This document shows positions 37,951 through 46,293 of a stretch of 64,000 nt of DNA, in pieces. The notes beneath the pieces were generated by a model, which had not been told where the DNA came from, did not search any database, and was given only the letters and a program-made list of their open reading frames with translations. Made by a program: the position numbers and the translations under genes. Position 1 is the stretch's first letter, and each line of letters begins with the position of its first letter. The stretch comes from Flavobacteriales bacterium UBA5081 (GTDB taxonomy: Bacteria; Bacteroidota; Bacteroidia; Flavobacteriales_E; Vicingaceae): assembly GCA_002415785.1 (NCBI GenBank), contig DIAJ01000026.1, positions 1 through 64,000 of the forward strand, in the 5' to 3' direction.

Positions 37951-38045
37951 TTAAACCGTGGGTTAATAAGTTCAGGAATAAGCAAATCCACGACTTCAGT
38001 CTTGGGCGAGGAAAGGACACATGTAAATTAACCGTTTTAACGGTT
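37951..38045 (+). repeat. Degenerate repeat flanking the ParE cassette, left copy
   Basis: Shares both ends with 38711-38807: AACCGTGGGTTAAT...AGTTCA at the beginning and AAATTAACCGTTTTAACGG at the end; the centre has diverged. The two ends of the unit are themselves imperfect inverted repeats (GGTTAAAACCGTGGGTTAAT against ATTAACCGTTTTAACGG). Confidence 0.75.
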
Positions 38046-38069
38046 AAAAAAACAGGCATAAACTCCTTA

Positions 38070-38406
38070 TCAAATATTTCCAAGCAATTTAGGATTGCTT
38101 ATCGTTGGAAAAAAATCCACTACCAAAACTTTCAATTTATCTTCATTAATTCGACAAATTATTTTCAATTCAAATAAGCGAGACTCTCTATGGAGAATGT
38201 ATCTATAATCAGGCTTCACTTGTTCTTCTATTTGTCCTCATTTTAGGAAACTTCTCTAACTCACTTACTGTTTCAAGAATTGAGTTAAATACCTGCTGTG
38301 CTCTCGTTTCACTAAAATTCTCAACAACATAATGGTAGAATATTTCCTTAAGTTTTGTTTGAGCATTTAAAGATATGACTACTTCGTATACTGCTCTTTG
38401 ATCCAT
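38070..38406 (-). pseudogene. RelE/ParE-type toxin broken by a one-base frameshift
   Basis: The open frame from 38406 gives 65 residues and stops after 'FPKMRTNRRTSEA'. Deleting one A (near 38238 on the minus strand) restores a reading frame: '...ELEKFPKMGQIEEQVKPDYR' followed by 'YILHRESRLFELKIICRIN', 'EDKLKVLVVDFFPTISNP' and a stop at 38070-38072, about 110 residues in all and a textbook ParE/RelE ending. So the toxin gene has a single-base insertion. A sequencing error cannot be excluded. It overlaps the antitoxin by 28 bases. Confidence 0.85.
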
Positions 38407-38600
38407 TGAGTCATATTCTCATTAAAATCTGCTAATACAATAACTTTTCCACTATCGATATCACTTTCTGAAACAGAAACACTTTCTTCAATTGCGGTTT
38501 TTTCAAGTAATTCTTCTATCTCTCGTAAAGTAGCTTCATTATTTAGCTCAAAAAGTTGCTTAAGAACTCTTTGCTTTCTGTCAATTAAACTCATAATCAT
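38379..38600 (-). CDS. Antitoxin of the ParE-type module
   Basis: 73 residues (or 71 from the ATG at 38594). Helical N-terminus 'LIDRKQRVLKQLFELNNEATLREIEELLEK' (parts: LIDRKQRVLKQL, EATLREIEELLEK) and a C-terminal toxin-binding part 'VLADFNENMTQWIKEQYTK'. Intact, whereas its toxin is frameshifted. Family not certain. Confidence 0.75.
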   Translation of the reverse strand: MIMSLIDRKQRVLKQLFELNNEATLREIEELLEKTAIEESVSVSESDIDSGKVIVLADFNENMTQWIKEQYTK

Positions 38601-38710
38601 TATAAATGTAAGACTAAATTAAGAAAATATATCTAAGCCAAGACTCCAGTATTGATTGTCAGGAAGAAACTACCACATTAAAGCATATGGGAGCACTCAA
38701 CCACCCAAGG

Positions 38711-38807
38711 TTAAAACCGTGGGTTAATGAGTTCATGGAATAAGCGAACCCACAACTTTATTCGCGGGAGCAGCAAACCCGCCAACAAATTAACCGTTTT
38801 AACGGTT
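38711..38807 (+). repeat. Degenerate repeat flanking the ParE cassette, right copy
   Basis: Partner of 37951-38045. Contains three hairpins: GTGGGTT/AACCCAC, GCGGG/CCCGC and CCGTT/AACGG. It gives rise to an apparent N-terminal extension (38727-38861) of the downstream gene that is not real coding sequence. Confidence 0.75.
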
Positions 38808-38861
38808 TTCCACCCCCATCAAAAAGAAATTTCAATACCTTTCCAAGCTAAACAAACTACC

Positions 38862-39308
38862 TTGACAAAAAAACAAGTATTCGAACAAATCGAAACAGAA
38901 CTGAAGGTCAAAATTGATGAGACTCAGCAAGAAATTTCCTCTTTGCAAAAAGAAATGAGTGAGGAGACTAAGAGCTCGGCCGGTGATAAGTTTGAGACTT
39001 CGCGCGAAATGATGAATCAAAGCATCAACCAGCTGCAAGATAATTTGCAACAGCAAAAAAAGCAGTTGCAGCAGTTAAAAGAACTGAAAAACAACAAGTC
39101 AACTGAAAAAGTTGACATGGGAAGCTTTGTGTGCACTGAAAAAGCCAATTTTTTATTTGGTCTGCCTTTTGGCAAAATCAATTCAGCTAAAGGGAATATC
39201 TTTGTGCTTTCGCTCAACTCTCCATTGGGGAGACTCTTTTTAGATAAAAAGGTAGGCGATACCGTACAAATGAACCAAAACAATTACACCATTAAATCGA
39301 TTGAGTAA
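38862..39308 (+). CDS. GreA/GreB-like small protein
   Basis: 148 residues from a TTG at 38862 (fMTKKQVFEQIETEL...). The reading frame is open back to 38727, but that part is repeat DNA, so I reject the longer form. A coiled coil (about 10-90, with 'EETKSSAGDKFETSREMM', the GreA-like conserved element) is followed by a small beta domain ('GSFVCTEKANFLFGLPFG', 'SPLGRLFLDKKVGDTV'). This layout resembles transcript cleavage factors; relatives are sometimes misnamed 3-oxoacyl-ACP synthase. The acyltransferase gene follows with no gap. Confidence 0.8.
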   Translation: MTKKQVFEQIETELKVKIDETQQEISSLQKEMSEETKSSAGDKFETSREMMNQSINQLQDNLQQQKKQLQQLKELKNNKSTEKVDMGSFVCTEKANFLFGLPFGKINSAKGNIFVLSLNSPLGRLFLDKKVGDTVQMNQNNYTIKSIE

Positions 39309-40190
39309 ATGGGATCTAGAATTCTTTATTATCTTGTTATTTTGCCTATTTCTAAACTGCCATTTTGGATACTTTACGGCATTTCCAATTTTTTATATTT
39401 CATAATTTACAAGCTAGTTAGCTACCGAACGAAAGTAGTTCGTCAAAATTTAAAAAACTCCTTTCCTAAAAAAAGTGAGAAGGAGATAAAATCCATTGAG
39501 TCTAAATTTTACAAGCATTTATGTGATTTGATGGTAGAAAGCATTAAAGCTTTCAGCATAAGCAAAGAAGAAGCTCAAAAGCGAATGAAAGACCGAAATA
39601 TTGATTTAGTCAATCAATATAAAAAGTCAGGAAAGCATGTAGTTATGGTTGGAGGACATTACGGTAACTGGGAGTTATTTGCGATTACAATTGGACAAGC
39701 TTTAGAGTATAAATCAATTGCACTTTACACGCCTTTAAAGGACAAGTTCATGAATGACAAAATCACGAAAAGTCGTTCTAAATACGGCTTACAAATGCTT
39801 TCTATTCAGGCGATAAAAAAGAAACTAAATGACCTGAGTGATGACTTATATACCATTATATTCGGTGCTGACCAGTCGCCACGAAAGTCACAAAAGGCCT
39901 ATTGGATGAAATTTCTTAACCAAGAAACCGGCGTGCAATTTGGCACTGAAAAATTTGCAAAAGAATTTAAGGCTGTGGTTATTTTCGCCAATATCTACAA
40001 AGTAAAGAGAGGACATTACGAAGTTCAATATGATTTAATTTGCGAAGATGCTACCCAAACGGACTATGGTTATATCACCGAGACGCATACGCGAATGTTA
40101 GAAGATGTAATTAATAAACAACCGGAATATTGGCTTTGGAGCCACAAACGCTGGAAACATCAAAGACCGGCTGATGCGGAATTGCATTAA
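39309..40190 (+). CDS. Lipid A biosynthesis acyltransferase (LpxL/HtrB family)
   Basis: 293 residues. One N-terminal membrane segment and the HX4E catalytic motif in 'GGHYGNWELFAI'; also 'LYTPLKDKFMN' and 'FGADQSPRKSQKAYWM', typical of the family. Transfers a secondary acyl chain to lipid A at the inner membrane. Starts right after the stop of the GreA-like gene; its end overlaps the convergent hemH by 4 bases. Confidence 0.92.
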   Translation: MGSRILYYLVILPISKLPFWILYGISNFLYFIIYKLVSYRTKVVRQNLKNSFPKKSEKEIKSIESKFYKHLCDLMVESIKAFSISKEEAQKRMKDRNIDLVNQYKKSGKHVVMVGGHYGNWELFAITIGQALEYKSIALYTPLKDKFMNDKITKSRSKYGLQMLSIQAIKKKLNDLSDDLYTIIFGADQSPRKSQKAYWMKFLNQETGVQFGTEKFAKEFKAVVIFANIYKVKRGHYEVQYDLICEDATQTDYGYITETHTRMLEDVINKQPEYWLWSHKRWKHQRPADAELH

Positions 40191-41200
40191 GCCCGCTCCT
40201 TCACCATATCTTCCAAGGCCTCAATCCAAAGCGGATGGTCGTTCAAACTTTCCACCAATTGCACCTCTTCACCTCCGTGTTCTTCAAAAATTTCTTGGTA
40301 TTCAATGCCAATCTCAACGGTTGTTTCCAAACAGTCTGCTACAAAGGCAGGACTAAAAGCCAAGAGTTTTTTGTCGCCTTTTTTAGCGCGCTCTTCCACC
40401 ACTTTGTCGGAAAAAGGCTCCAGCCATTTATCGTTTAAACGCGACTGAAAAGCAACGGTGTATTTTTCTTCAGGGATACCTAGTTTTTCAGCTAACAATC
40501 GTGTTGTTGCAAAGCAAGTCGCTTTATAGCAGTATTTATTATCCTCGGTAATTTCATGTTCGCAATTGTGGTCTGCGCAAGGTTTTCCATCTTCGTATAC
40601 CTTATCCACATGTCGCTCAGGCAAACCGTGGTAACTAAAAAGAACATGATCGTATTCTTCAACATTATATTGCTTTCCACGAGCTACAAAAGCGTCGATA
40701 AACTTCGGATGATCCCAAAACTGGCTGATCATAGAAATTTCGGGTATCACCCACCACTTACTAATAATTTTCATGGCTTTTTCCATGGCAGATCCGCTAC
40801 TTGCTGAAGCATAATGTGGAAACAAAGGAACGATGATAATTTTCTGATAATTCTGCATGCGCATTTCTGCCAACACCTTCTCCATGCTTGGGTTCTGATA
40901 GCGCATCGCTAAATGAACGGCATATTTATCACCCAATTTAGCCTGCAATTTTTCTTTAACGCTTTCTCCATAAATAATTAATGGAGAACCCTTTTCAGTC
41001 CATAATTCTTTATAAATCTTAGTCGAACCAGGAGCACGAAAAGGAACAATAATTAAATTGACCAACAACTTGCGAAACAACCAGGGAATATCAATTACTC
41101 TAGGGTCATTCAAAAACTCAAATAAATATCTTCTTACCGGACCAATTTTCGCATCATCCGGTGTTCCTAAGTTGATTAAAAGTACTCCTGTCTTTGCCAT
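40187..41200 (-). CDS. hemH: Ferrochelatase
   Basis: 337 residues. Inserts iron into protoporphyrin IX (or coproporphyrin III), the last metal step of haem synthesis. 'GVLLINLGTPD' at the start, 'FSYHGLPERH' with the metal-binding His, 'YTVAFQSRLNDKWLEPF' and 'FSPAFVADCLETTVEI' with the catalytic Glu. A Cys-rich insert ('CADHNCEHEITEDNKYCYK') could hold an iron-sulfur cluster or metal. Separate transcript from lpd, with a terminator between. Confidence 0.95.
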   Translation of the reverse strand: MAKTGVLLINLGTPDDAKIGPVRRYLFEFLNDPRVIDIPWLFRKLLVNLIIVPFRAPGSTKIYKELWTEKGSPLIIYGESVKEKLQAKLGDKYAVHLAMRYQNPSMEKVLAEMRMQNYQKIIIVPLFPHYASASSGSAMEKAMKIISKWWVIPEISMISQFWDHPKFIDAFVARGKQYNVEEYDHVLFSYHGLPERHVDKVYEDGKPCADHNCEHEITEDNKYCYKATCFATTRLLAEKLGIPEEKYTVAFQSRLNDKWLEPFSDKVVEERAKKGDKKLLAFSPAFVADCLETTVEIGIEYQEIFEEHGGEEVQLVESLNDHPLWIEALEDMVKERA

Positions 41201-41216
41201 AATATCTAAAATAAAA

Positions 41217-41243
41217 ACAGCAAATAGACGTGCTATTTGCTGT
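41217..41243 (-). terminator. Terminator between lpd and hemH
   Basis: 10-bp perfect stem ACAGCAAATA/TATTTGCTGT (41217-41226 with 41234-41243) with T-rich tail on the minus strand, 26 bases after the lpd stop and 16 bases before the hemH start. Confidence 0.85.
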
Positions 41244-41269
41244 TTTGTTCAATCAAAATTCAATAATTA

Positions 41270-42667
41270 TTAAATGTGAATTGCTCTTTTTCCCGTAGCA
41301 TCCAAAGTAGCTTCTCTAAATGCTTCTGTAAATGTTGGGTGAGCGTGACTCATCCGAGAAATATCTTCTGCAGTAGCTCTGTACTCCATAGCCACAACGG
41401 CTTCAGCAATCATATCAGCCGCACGAGGTCCGCACATGTGTACGCCCAATATTTCATCGGTTTCTTTATCGGCCAACACTTTAATTAAACCATCGGTATC
41501 CATACTTGCACGAGCTCTACCACTAGCTTTAAAAGGGAATGAACCCACCTTGTAGTTTACTTTAGCTTCTTTTAGTTCCTCTTCGGTTTTGCCTACACTT
41601 GCCACTTCAGGCCATGTGTAAACAACACCCGGAATTAGGTTATAGTCAACATGTGGATGCTCTCCATTAATCACCTCAGCAACAAAAGTCCCTTCTTCTT
41701 CGGCTTTGTGCGCCAACATGGCACCGCGAACTACATCGCCAATGGCATAAATATGGCTCACATTGGTTTGCAGTTTTTCGTTTACCTCAACACGTCCTTT
41801 GTCGTCTACTTTTACGCCGGCTTTATCTAAGCCTAAATTATCTGTATAAGGTCTTCTTCCTACAGAAACCAAACAATAATCAGCATCAAAACTCACTTCT
41901 TTGCCTTTTTTATCGTCGGCCTTAACCGTAACTTTATTTTTATTGCGCTTTACTTCCTTCACCTTATGACTTAAGTGGAAGTTCATCCCAAGTTTCTTTA
42001 ACGACTTTTGCAACTCCTTACCCATGGTTGAATCCATTGTTGGAATAATGCGATCCATGTACTCAATTACATCTACTTGAGTTCCCAATCTTGCATAAAC
42101 AGAGCCTAGTTCAAGCCCGATTACACCACCGCCAATTACAATCATTTTCTTAGGTACATTGTCTAGCTCCAATGCTTCAGTAGAAGTTATAATTCGCTCC
42201 TTATCAATTTCAATAAAAGGCAATGAAGCCGGCTTAGAACCTGTTGCAATTACAATGTTCTTCGCTTCAATTTTCTCCTCTTTTTTGCCTGAAATTTTTA
42301 TGGTGTTTTTATCTTCAAAAGAACCCATTCCGTGATATACGTCGATCTTGTTTTTCTTCATCAAAAAATCAATACCACCTACTGTTTGCTCTACAACTCC
42401 ACGTTTGCGTTCCACCATTTGCTTGAAATTCACTTTCAAGTCTTTGAGCTCTATGCCATGTTCTTTAAAATCTTTTTCTGCTTGATGATAGTGCTCCGAA
42501 GAATCCAACAGTGCTTTGGATGGAATACAACCTACATTTAAACAAGTACCGCCTAAGCTGTCGTACTTTTCGATTAGTGCGGTTTTCATTCCCAATTGAG
42601 CGCAACGAATAGCGCCAACATATCCTCCGGGTCCCGAGCCGATAATGGCTACGTCATATTTTTCCAT
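41270..42667 (-). CDS. lpdA: Dihydrolipoyl dehydrogenase
   Basis: 465 residues. Reoxidises lipoamide in 2-oxo acid dehydrogenase and glycine cleavage complexes. FAD motif 'IGSGPGGYVGAIRCAQ', redox-active 'GGTCLNVGCIPSKALL', NAD-binding 'VIGGGVIGLELGSVYA' and the catalytic His/Glu pair in 'HAHPTFTEAF'. No E2 subunit gene nearby. Confidence 0.95.
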   Translation of the reverse strand: MEKYDVAIIGSGPGGYVGAIRCAQLGMKTALIEKYDSLGGTCLNVGCIPSKALLDSSEHYHQAEKDFKEHGIELKDLKVNFKQMVERKRGVVEQTVGGIDFLMKKNKIDVYHGMGSFEDKNTIKISGKKEEKIEAKNIVIATGSKPASLPFIEIDKERIITSTEALELDNVPKKMIVIGGGVIGLELGSVYARLGTQVDVIEYMDRIIPTMDSTMGKELQKSLKKLGMNFHLSHKVKEVKRNKNKVTVKADDKKGKEVSFDADYCLVSVGRRPYTDNLGLDKAGVKVDDKGRVEVNEKLQTNVSHIYAIGDVVRGAMLAHKAEEEGTFVAEVINGEHPHVDYNLIPGVVYTWPEVASVGKTEEELKEAKVNYKVGSFPFKASGRARASMDTDGLIKVLADKETDEILGVHMCGPRAADMIAEAVVAMEYRATAEDISRMSHAHPTFTEAFREATLDATGKRAIHI

Positions 42668-42699
42668 AGTTCTATTTTAATGAGCAATTTTATGGTTGG

Positions 42700-42707
42700 C
42701 AAATTTA
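42700..42707 (-). promoter_or_regulatory. -7 promoter element for lpdA
   Basis: Minus-strand TAAATTTG, exact TAnnTTTG, 32 bases before the ATG. Confidence 0.4.
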
Positions 42708-42738
42708 CTTAAAGTTCAATTGTCATTTAGAAAGATCT

Positions 42739-43866
42739 TTAATTATCCTCATAGGATTGTCCCAAAGAAGAAAGAATTGTCCACCAGTCTGCTTTTCCGC
42801 TGTTTTTCCCCAAACGAACAATAATCACATTTGAGTTAGGATTGACATAAATATACTGACCTAAAATTCCCTGTGCCATAAAGTCGCCGGTTTTAGAAGG
42901 CAGCCACCACTGATATTGATAAAACCAGGCGCTACCTTTGGATGTATCTAATTTTGTAGAGCGCTCCACCCATTCTTCAGAAATAATTTGTTCATTATTC
43001 CATTTTCCTCTGTTTAAATACAATCTGCCAATTTTAGCATAATCTCTTGCCCGGGCATTTATGCAGCAAAAAGTTTTCTCTAAACCTTCCTTCTTTTTGT
43101 CAATACTCCAGGTCGCTGAATATTCCATTTGCAAAGGCTTCCAAAGCTTTTCCTCCAAATAATTACTAACCGTTTGATCTTTTAGAGCCCGTTCTAATAC
43201 CAAACCTAAAATTTGCGTATTACCGCTCAAGTATTCAAAGTCCTTACCGGCATCAGCTTTTAACTTCATTTTAGCCAGCTGTTTTCTTAAGTTTCTACCA
43301 TAGTAGAATGAGGCGACGTCTCCAAAAGGATTAGAATAGCCTTCATTGTAATCTAAGCCTGAAGTCATTTGCAAAAGATGCTCTATATTCACTTGATCGA
43401 AACCGTTTTCCTTTAGTTCGGGGATGTAATTCGTAACAGGCTCATCAACTGATTGAATCAAACCATCGTCAATGGCACAACCAATCAATATAGAAGTCAC
43501 CGATTTAGCCATTGAAAAAGAGGGAACAATCGAGGAAGCCTGATAACCGTCAAAATAATTTTCATAGTGAATGCTATCATCTTTAATAATCAGAAAAGCG
43601 ACTGTATTATTCTCTTCCAAAAAAGTTTTAAAGGCAATTTTCTCCCCTTTTATTGTCAAATCCTTAGGAACTTTTTCATCTTTAGCATAAGGAAAAACAA
43701 AGGTGTTTTCAGAAATCTCTATTTCTCGTTTAGGAAATTTCTTATGGTCGTTGATATCGGCAAAGTTGAATATAAAAAAGCGGGCAACTTTGCAACTGGA
43801 GAGGGAGAGTAGAAATACAAGTGCAAAAAAAACATACACTTTTATTGAAAGCTTAAAACAAGTCAT
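42739..43866 (-). CDS. Serine hydrolase of the class C beta-lactamase family, lipoprotein
   Basis: 375 residues from the ATG at 43866; a TTG nine bases upstream lies inside a -7 promoter element (43873-43880, TATATTTG) and is rejected. Lipobox 'LLSLSSCKVA'. Catalytic SxxK in 'SFSMAKSVTS' and the Tyr motif 'YLSGN'; 'LLQMTSGLDYNEGY' is typical of beta-lactamase/esterase-type proteins such as EstB. Substrate unknown; may be an esterase or peptidase at the cell envelope. Confidence 0.88.
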   Translation of the reverse strand: MTCFKLSIKVYVFFALVFLLSLSSCKVARFFIFNFADINDHKKFPKREIEISENTFVFPYAKDEKVPKDLTIKGEKIAFKTFLEENNTVAFLIIKDDSIHYENYFDGYQASSIVPSFSMAKSVTSILIGCAIDDGLIQSVDEPVTNYIPELKENGFDQVNIEHLLQMTSGLDYNEGYSNPFGDVASFYYGRNLRKQLAKMKLKADAGKDFEYLSGNTQILGLVLERALKDQTVSNYLEEKLWKPLQMEYSATWSIDKKKEGLEKTFCCINARARDYAKIGRLYLNRGKWNNEQIISEEWVERSTKLDTSKGSAWFYQYQWWLPSKTGDFMAQGILGQYIYVNPNSNVIIVRLGKNSGKADWWTILSSLGQSYEDN

Positions 43867-43939
43867 AGCATTCAAATATAAATATTTAAAGCAATCAAAA
43901 TTATTTGAGAGAAAATCTTAATTTTAAACTATTCTAGCT

Positions 43940-43969
43940 ATAGAAAATAGTCGCGAAATTATTTTCTAT
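43940..43969. promoter_or_regulatory. Palindromic operator upstream of the PemK-type TA module
   Basis: Perfect 10-bp inverted repeat ATAGAAAATA/TATTTTCTAT (43940-43949 and 43960-43969), ending 22 bases before the antitoxin ATG. The position fits autoregulation by the antitoxin. Confidence 0.6.
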
Positions 43970-43991
43970 GCTATTAATTTGACTTTAAGTT

Positions 43992-44219
43992 ATGAATAGA
44001 GAAAAACTAATAACCCAAACGCTTGATAGCTTATCCAAACTACCTAATCAAAAGATTAAAGAAGTTGCTGATTTTGCTGATTTTCTATTGAGTAGAATTG
44101 ATGATCAAATAACGGTTGAGGGAATACAAAAATTGGCAAGTGAGTCAAAAACATTTGATTTTCTGGACGCTGAAGAAGACATCTATACCGTTGAGGACTT
44201 AAAAGAAAGATACAAGTGA
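43992..44219 (+). CDS. Antitoxin of the PemK/MazF-type module
   Basis: 75 residues. 'LPNQKIKEVADFADFLLSRI' resembles DUF2281-type antitoxins; the C-terminal 'FDFLDAEEDIYTVEDLKERY' is the usual toxin-binding tail. Its stop overlaps the GTG start of the toxin by 4 bases. Intact. Confidence 0.82.
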   Translation: MNREKLITQTLDSLSKLPNQKIKEVADFADFLLSRIDDQITVEGIQKLASESKTFDFLDAEEDIYTVEDLKERYK

Positions 44220-44532
44220 AAAAAGGAGATATCGTTCTTATCCCATTTCCATTCACTGATCTATCCGGATTAAAAAATAGCCTGCTCTTATTCTTATTGA
44301 AGGACTAAACGATATAACAGTTTCATTTATAACTAGCCAAATAAAGTGGAAAGAAGAGTTTGATGTAAAGGTTAATCCATCTCCTGAAAATGGTCTCAAA
44401 AGAACTTCCTTAATTAGGTTAAGCAAATTATCAACGATTGATAAAGAGTTCGTAATTGGGAAGCTAGGTAAACTATCCAATGACAAAATAAATGAAATCA
44501 ATAGCTCTCTTATAAAAGCTTTTAAACTATAA
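44216..44532 (+). pseudogene. PemK/MazF-type toxin broken by a one-base deletion
   Basis: Starts GTG at 44216: '(V)KKGDIVLIPFPFTDLSGLKN', the classic PemK N-terminus, then runs to an early stop. One missing base near 44280-44283 explains it: from there the next frame gives 'PALILIEGLNDITVSFITSQ', then 'IKWKEEFDVKVN', 'NGLKRTSLIRLSKLSTI' and 'VIGKLGKLSND', to a stop at 44530-44532. The result is about 105 residues, the family length. The endoribonuclease should be dead unless this is a sequencing error or programmed frameshift. Confidence 0.88.
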
Positions 44533-44581
44533 AGCTAGATTATAATCAATAATTTTTCATTTAACTTCTGAAGTTCTCCAC

Positions 44582-44604
44582 GAATCTTCCTAAGGCAGAC
44601 AGGT
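44582..44604 (+). repeat. Partial copy of the repeat that flanks the RelE cassette
   Basis: GAATCTTCCTAAGGCAGACAGGT (23 bases; core CTTCCTAAGGCAG) matches 30206-30228 and 30980-31002 with few changes, and again sits just after a TA module. Confidence 0.55.
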
Positions 44605-44611
44605 GCTCCAA

Positions 44612-46234
44612 TCACTTCCTCCCCACTTTCAAGCGCTGCTCGGTTTTGTTCAGTGTTTTCACAATGGTTAATAAAACCAATAAAACAGCCACAAAAGCTG
44701 CTATGCGACCGATATAATCTCCGTATTTAATATAAAAAGTGATCTCATCGTTCAGTTGAACTTTGCCTTTAAGGGCAGTAGGCACCCACCATTCGGTGCG
44801 TTCTACAATTTCGCCGCGGGAGTTTATAATGGCGGAAATTCCGGTGTTTGCCGAGCGAACAATGTTTCTTCTTCCTTCAATAGCTCTTAAACGAGCATAA
44901 GCTAAATGCTGTTTATAGCCCGGCGAATTGTCCCACCAACCGTCGTTGGTAATGATGGCGTAAAGCTCAGCTCCGTCTTTGGCGTATTTATTTACGTATT
45001 CTCCATAAACTGATTCATAACAAATGATTGGCGCTACTCCACTAGTTTTATTTTCATTGAAAAAGACTGTGGGGTGTTCTTGAGATCCATAACCGCCGGC
45101 TGCTCCTCCTAAATTGATAGAGAGCTTTTTCATGAGCGGAATGTATTTGATAAATGGCACTTTTTCAACGCCTAAAACCAGTTTCGACTTTCGATGAAAA
45201 GGAATCATTTCTGTACTGTCCAATTGCATGGCAGTATTGTAATTATCGTAATAACCAATATCTCTTAATTTTCTTGCTGTTGGAGGCAGCTCTTCATCTT
45301 TTAAGAACAAACGTGAGGTAGACAATCCTACAACCACCCTCATTTGCGGATAATCATCAATGATTTTTCTGAGCTCTTCAGTACCGTACAAAAACTCCAC
45401 TTCGTGCTCCCAATAAGCTTGCGGAAAAGCAGTTTCAGGTAAAACCAATAAATCCGTTTTTTCATCGACTTTTTCACGAGCTAATTCCACCATCAAGTCA
45501 ATTTGATCCGACTCTGCCATGCCGCTAAACTTATCTTTGTAAGGATCAATGTTGGGCTGAACAATGACCACTTCCATTTCCCCTTTTGAATCTTGTGTGT
45601 AATTCTTATAAACCGATTTTGACCAAAGCATTGGAACAAATACAAAAGCTAACATAAAAAGCGTCATGAAAGCAGATTTCACCCAATTTTTGCGATAGGC
45701 TCCTAATTGAAAGAAGATTAAGTTAGCGATTAAAATCCAAAGTGTACCCCCTAAAACTCCTGTGTATTCATACCACTGAACACTTTCAGGTGAATTCGAA
45801 AAAACATTTCCCAAAGTCAACCAAGGCCAAGATAAATCCCAATTTAAATGCAAGTATTCGAAGGCAATCCAATAAATAACTAATGAAATGTAGCCTTCTT
45901 TTCTTCCCACTTTTTGCTTGGTAATGTGAAACAACCAAAACACCACCGCCATAAAAAGAGAGTTGAACACAATAGCCGCAACCGCCCCCCAGGCAGAAGC
46001 ATAATAAATCCACCAGGTGGTAATTAAATTAAAAATCAGGAAGCTTAAATAAGAAAAACCAAAGACTGCTTTTCCCGCTTTTTTATGTTCTTTAGATAAT
46101 TTACCTTCAAGCTTTAAAAGTGGCGATAAGCCTAAAAAAATTAAGGCAGTACTTTCAAAAAAAGTTTCCGGCCAAGAAATAGCCAAAACAACACCGCTAG
46201 CAATCGCAAGTAACCAAGATTTAATATTTTCCAT
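44612..46234 (-). CDS. lnt: Apolipoprotein N-acyltransferase
   Basis: 540 residues. Adds the third acyl chain to lipoproteins in the inner membrane. About six N-terminal membrane segments, then a nitrilase-type domain whose triad is visible: Glu in 'VLPETAFPQAYWE', Lys in 'HRKSKLVLGVEKVPF' and Cys in 'APIICYESVYG'. One C-terminal membrane helix. The several lipoproteins in this window would be substrates. Confidence 0.95.
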   Translation of the reverse strand: MENIKSWLLAIASGVVLAISWPETFFESTALIFLGLSPLLKLEGKLSKEHKKAGKAVFGFSYLSFLIFNLITTWWIYYASAWGAVAAIVFNSLFMAVVFWLFHITKQKVGRKEGYISLVIYWIAFEYLHLNWDLSWPWLTLGNVFSNSPESVQWYEYTGVLGGTLWILIANLIFFQLGAYRKNWVKSAFMTLFMLAFVFVPMLWSKSVYKNYTQDSKGEMEVVIVQPNIDPYKDKFSGMAESDQIDLMVELAREKVDEKTDLLVLPETAFPQAYWEHEVEFLYGTEELRKIIDDYPQMRVVVGLSTSRLFLKDEELPPTARKLRDIGYYDNYNTAMQLDSTEMIPFHRKSKLVLGVEKVPFIKYIPLMKKLSINLGGAAGGYGSQEHPTVFFNENKTSGVAPIICYESVYGEYVNKYAKDGAELYAIITNDGWWDNSPGYKQHLAYARLRAIEGRRNIVRSANTGISAIINSRGEIVERTEWWVPTALKGKVQLNDEITFYIKYGDYIGRIAAFVAVLLVLLTIVKTLNKTEQRLKVGRK

Positions 46235-46252
46235 ACAGTAAGTTCATTCGCA

Positions 46253-46276
46253 CAAAAATATTAATAATTAACTTTG
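46253..46276. promoter_or_regulatory. Back-to-back -7 elements for lnt and the endonuclease gene
   Basis: Minus-strand TATTTTTG (46253-46260) faces lnt, 18 bases from its ATG; plus-strand TAACTTTG (46269-46276) faces the endonuclease gene, 17 bases from its ATG. Both match TAnnTTTG exactly in a 59-base divergent gap. Confidence 0.5.
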
Positions 46277-46293
46277 CAGCTTAAACGTTAATT

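Noticed and set aside
37905..38177. Reading frame of 90 codons on the plus strand
   Set aside because: It covers a repeat copy and the antisense of the broken toxin. The repeat alone produces the same 'KLTVLTV' peptide in both copies.
38727..38861. N-terminal extension of the GreA-like protein
   Set aside because: The 45 extra codons are translated from the right repeat copy; the family homology starts at the TTG at 38862.
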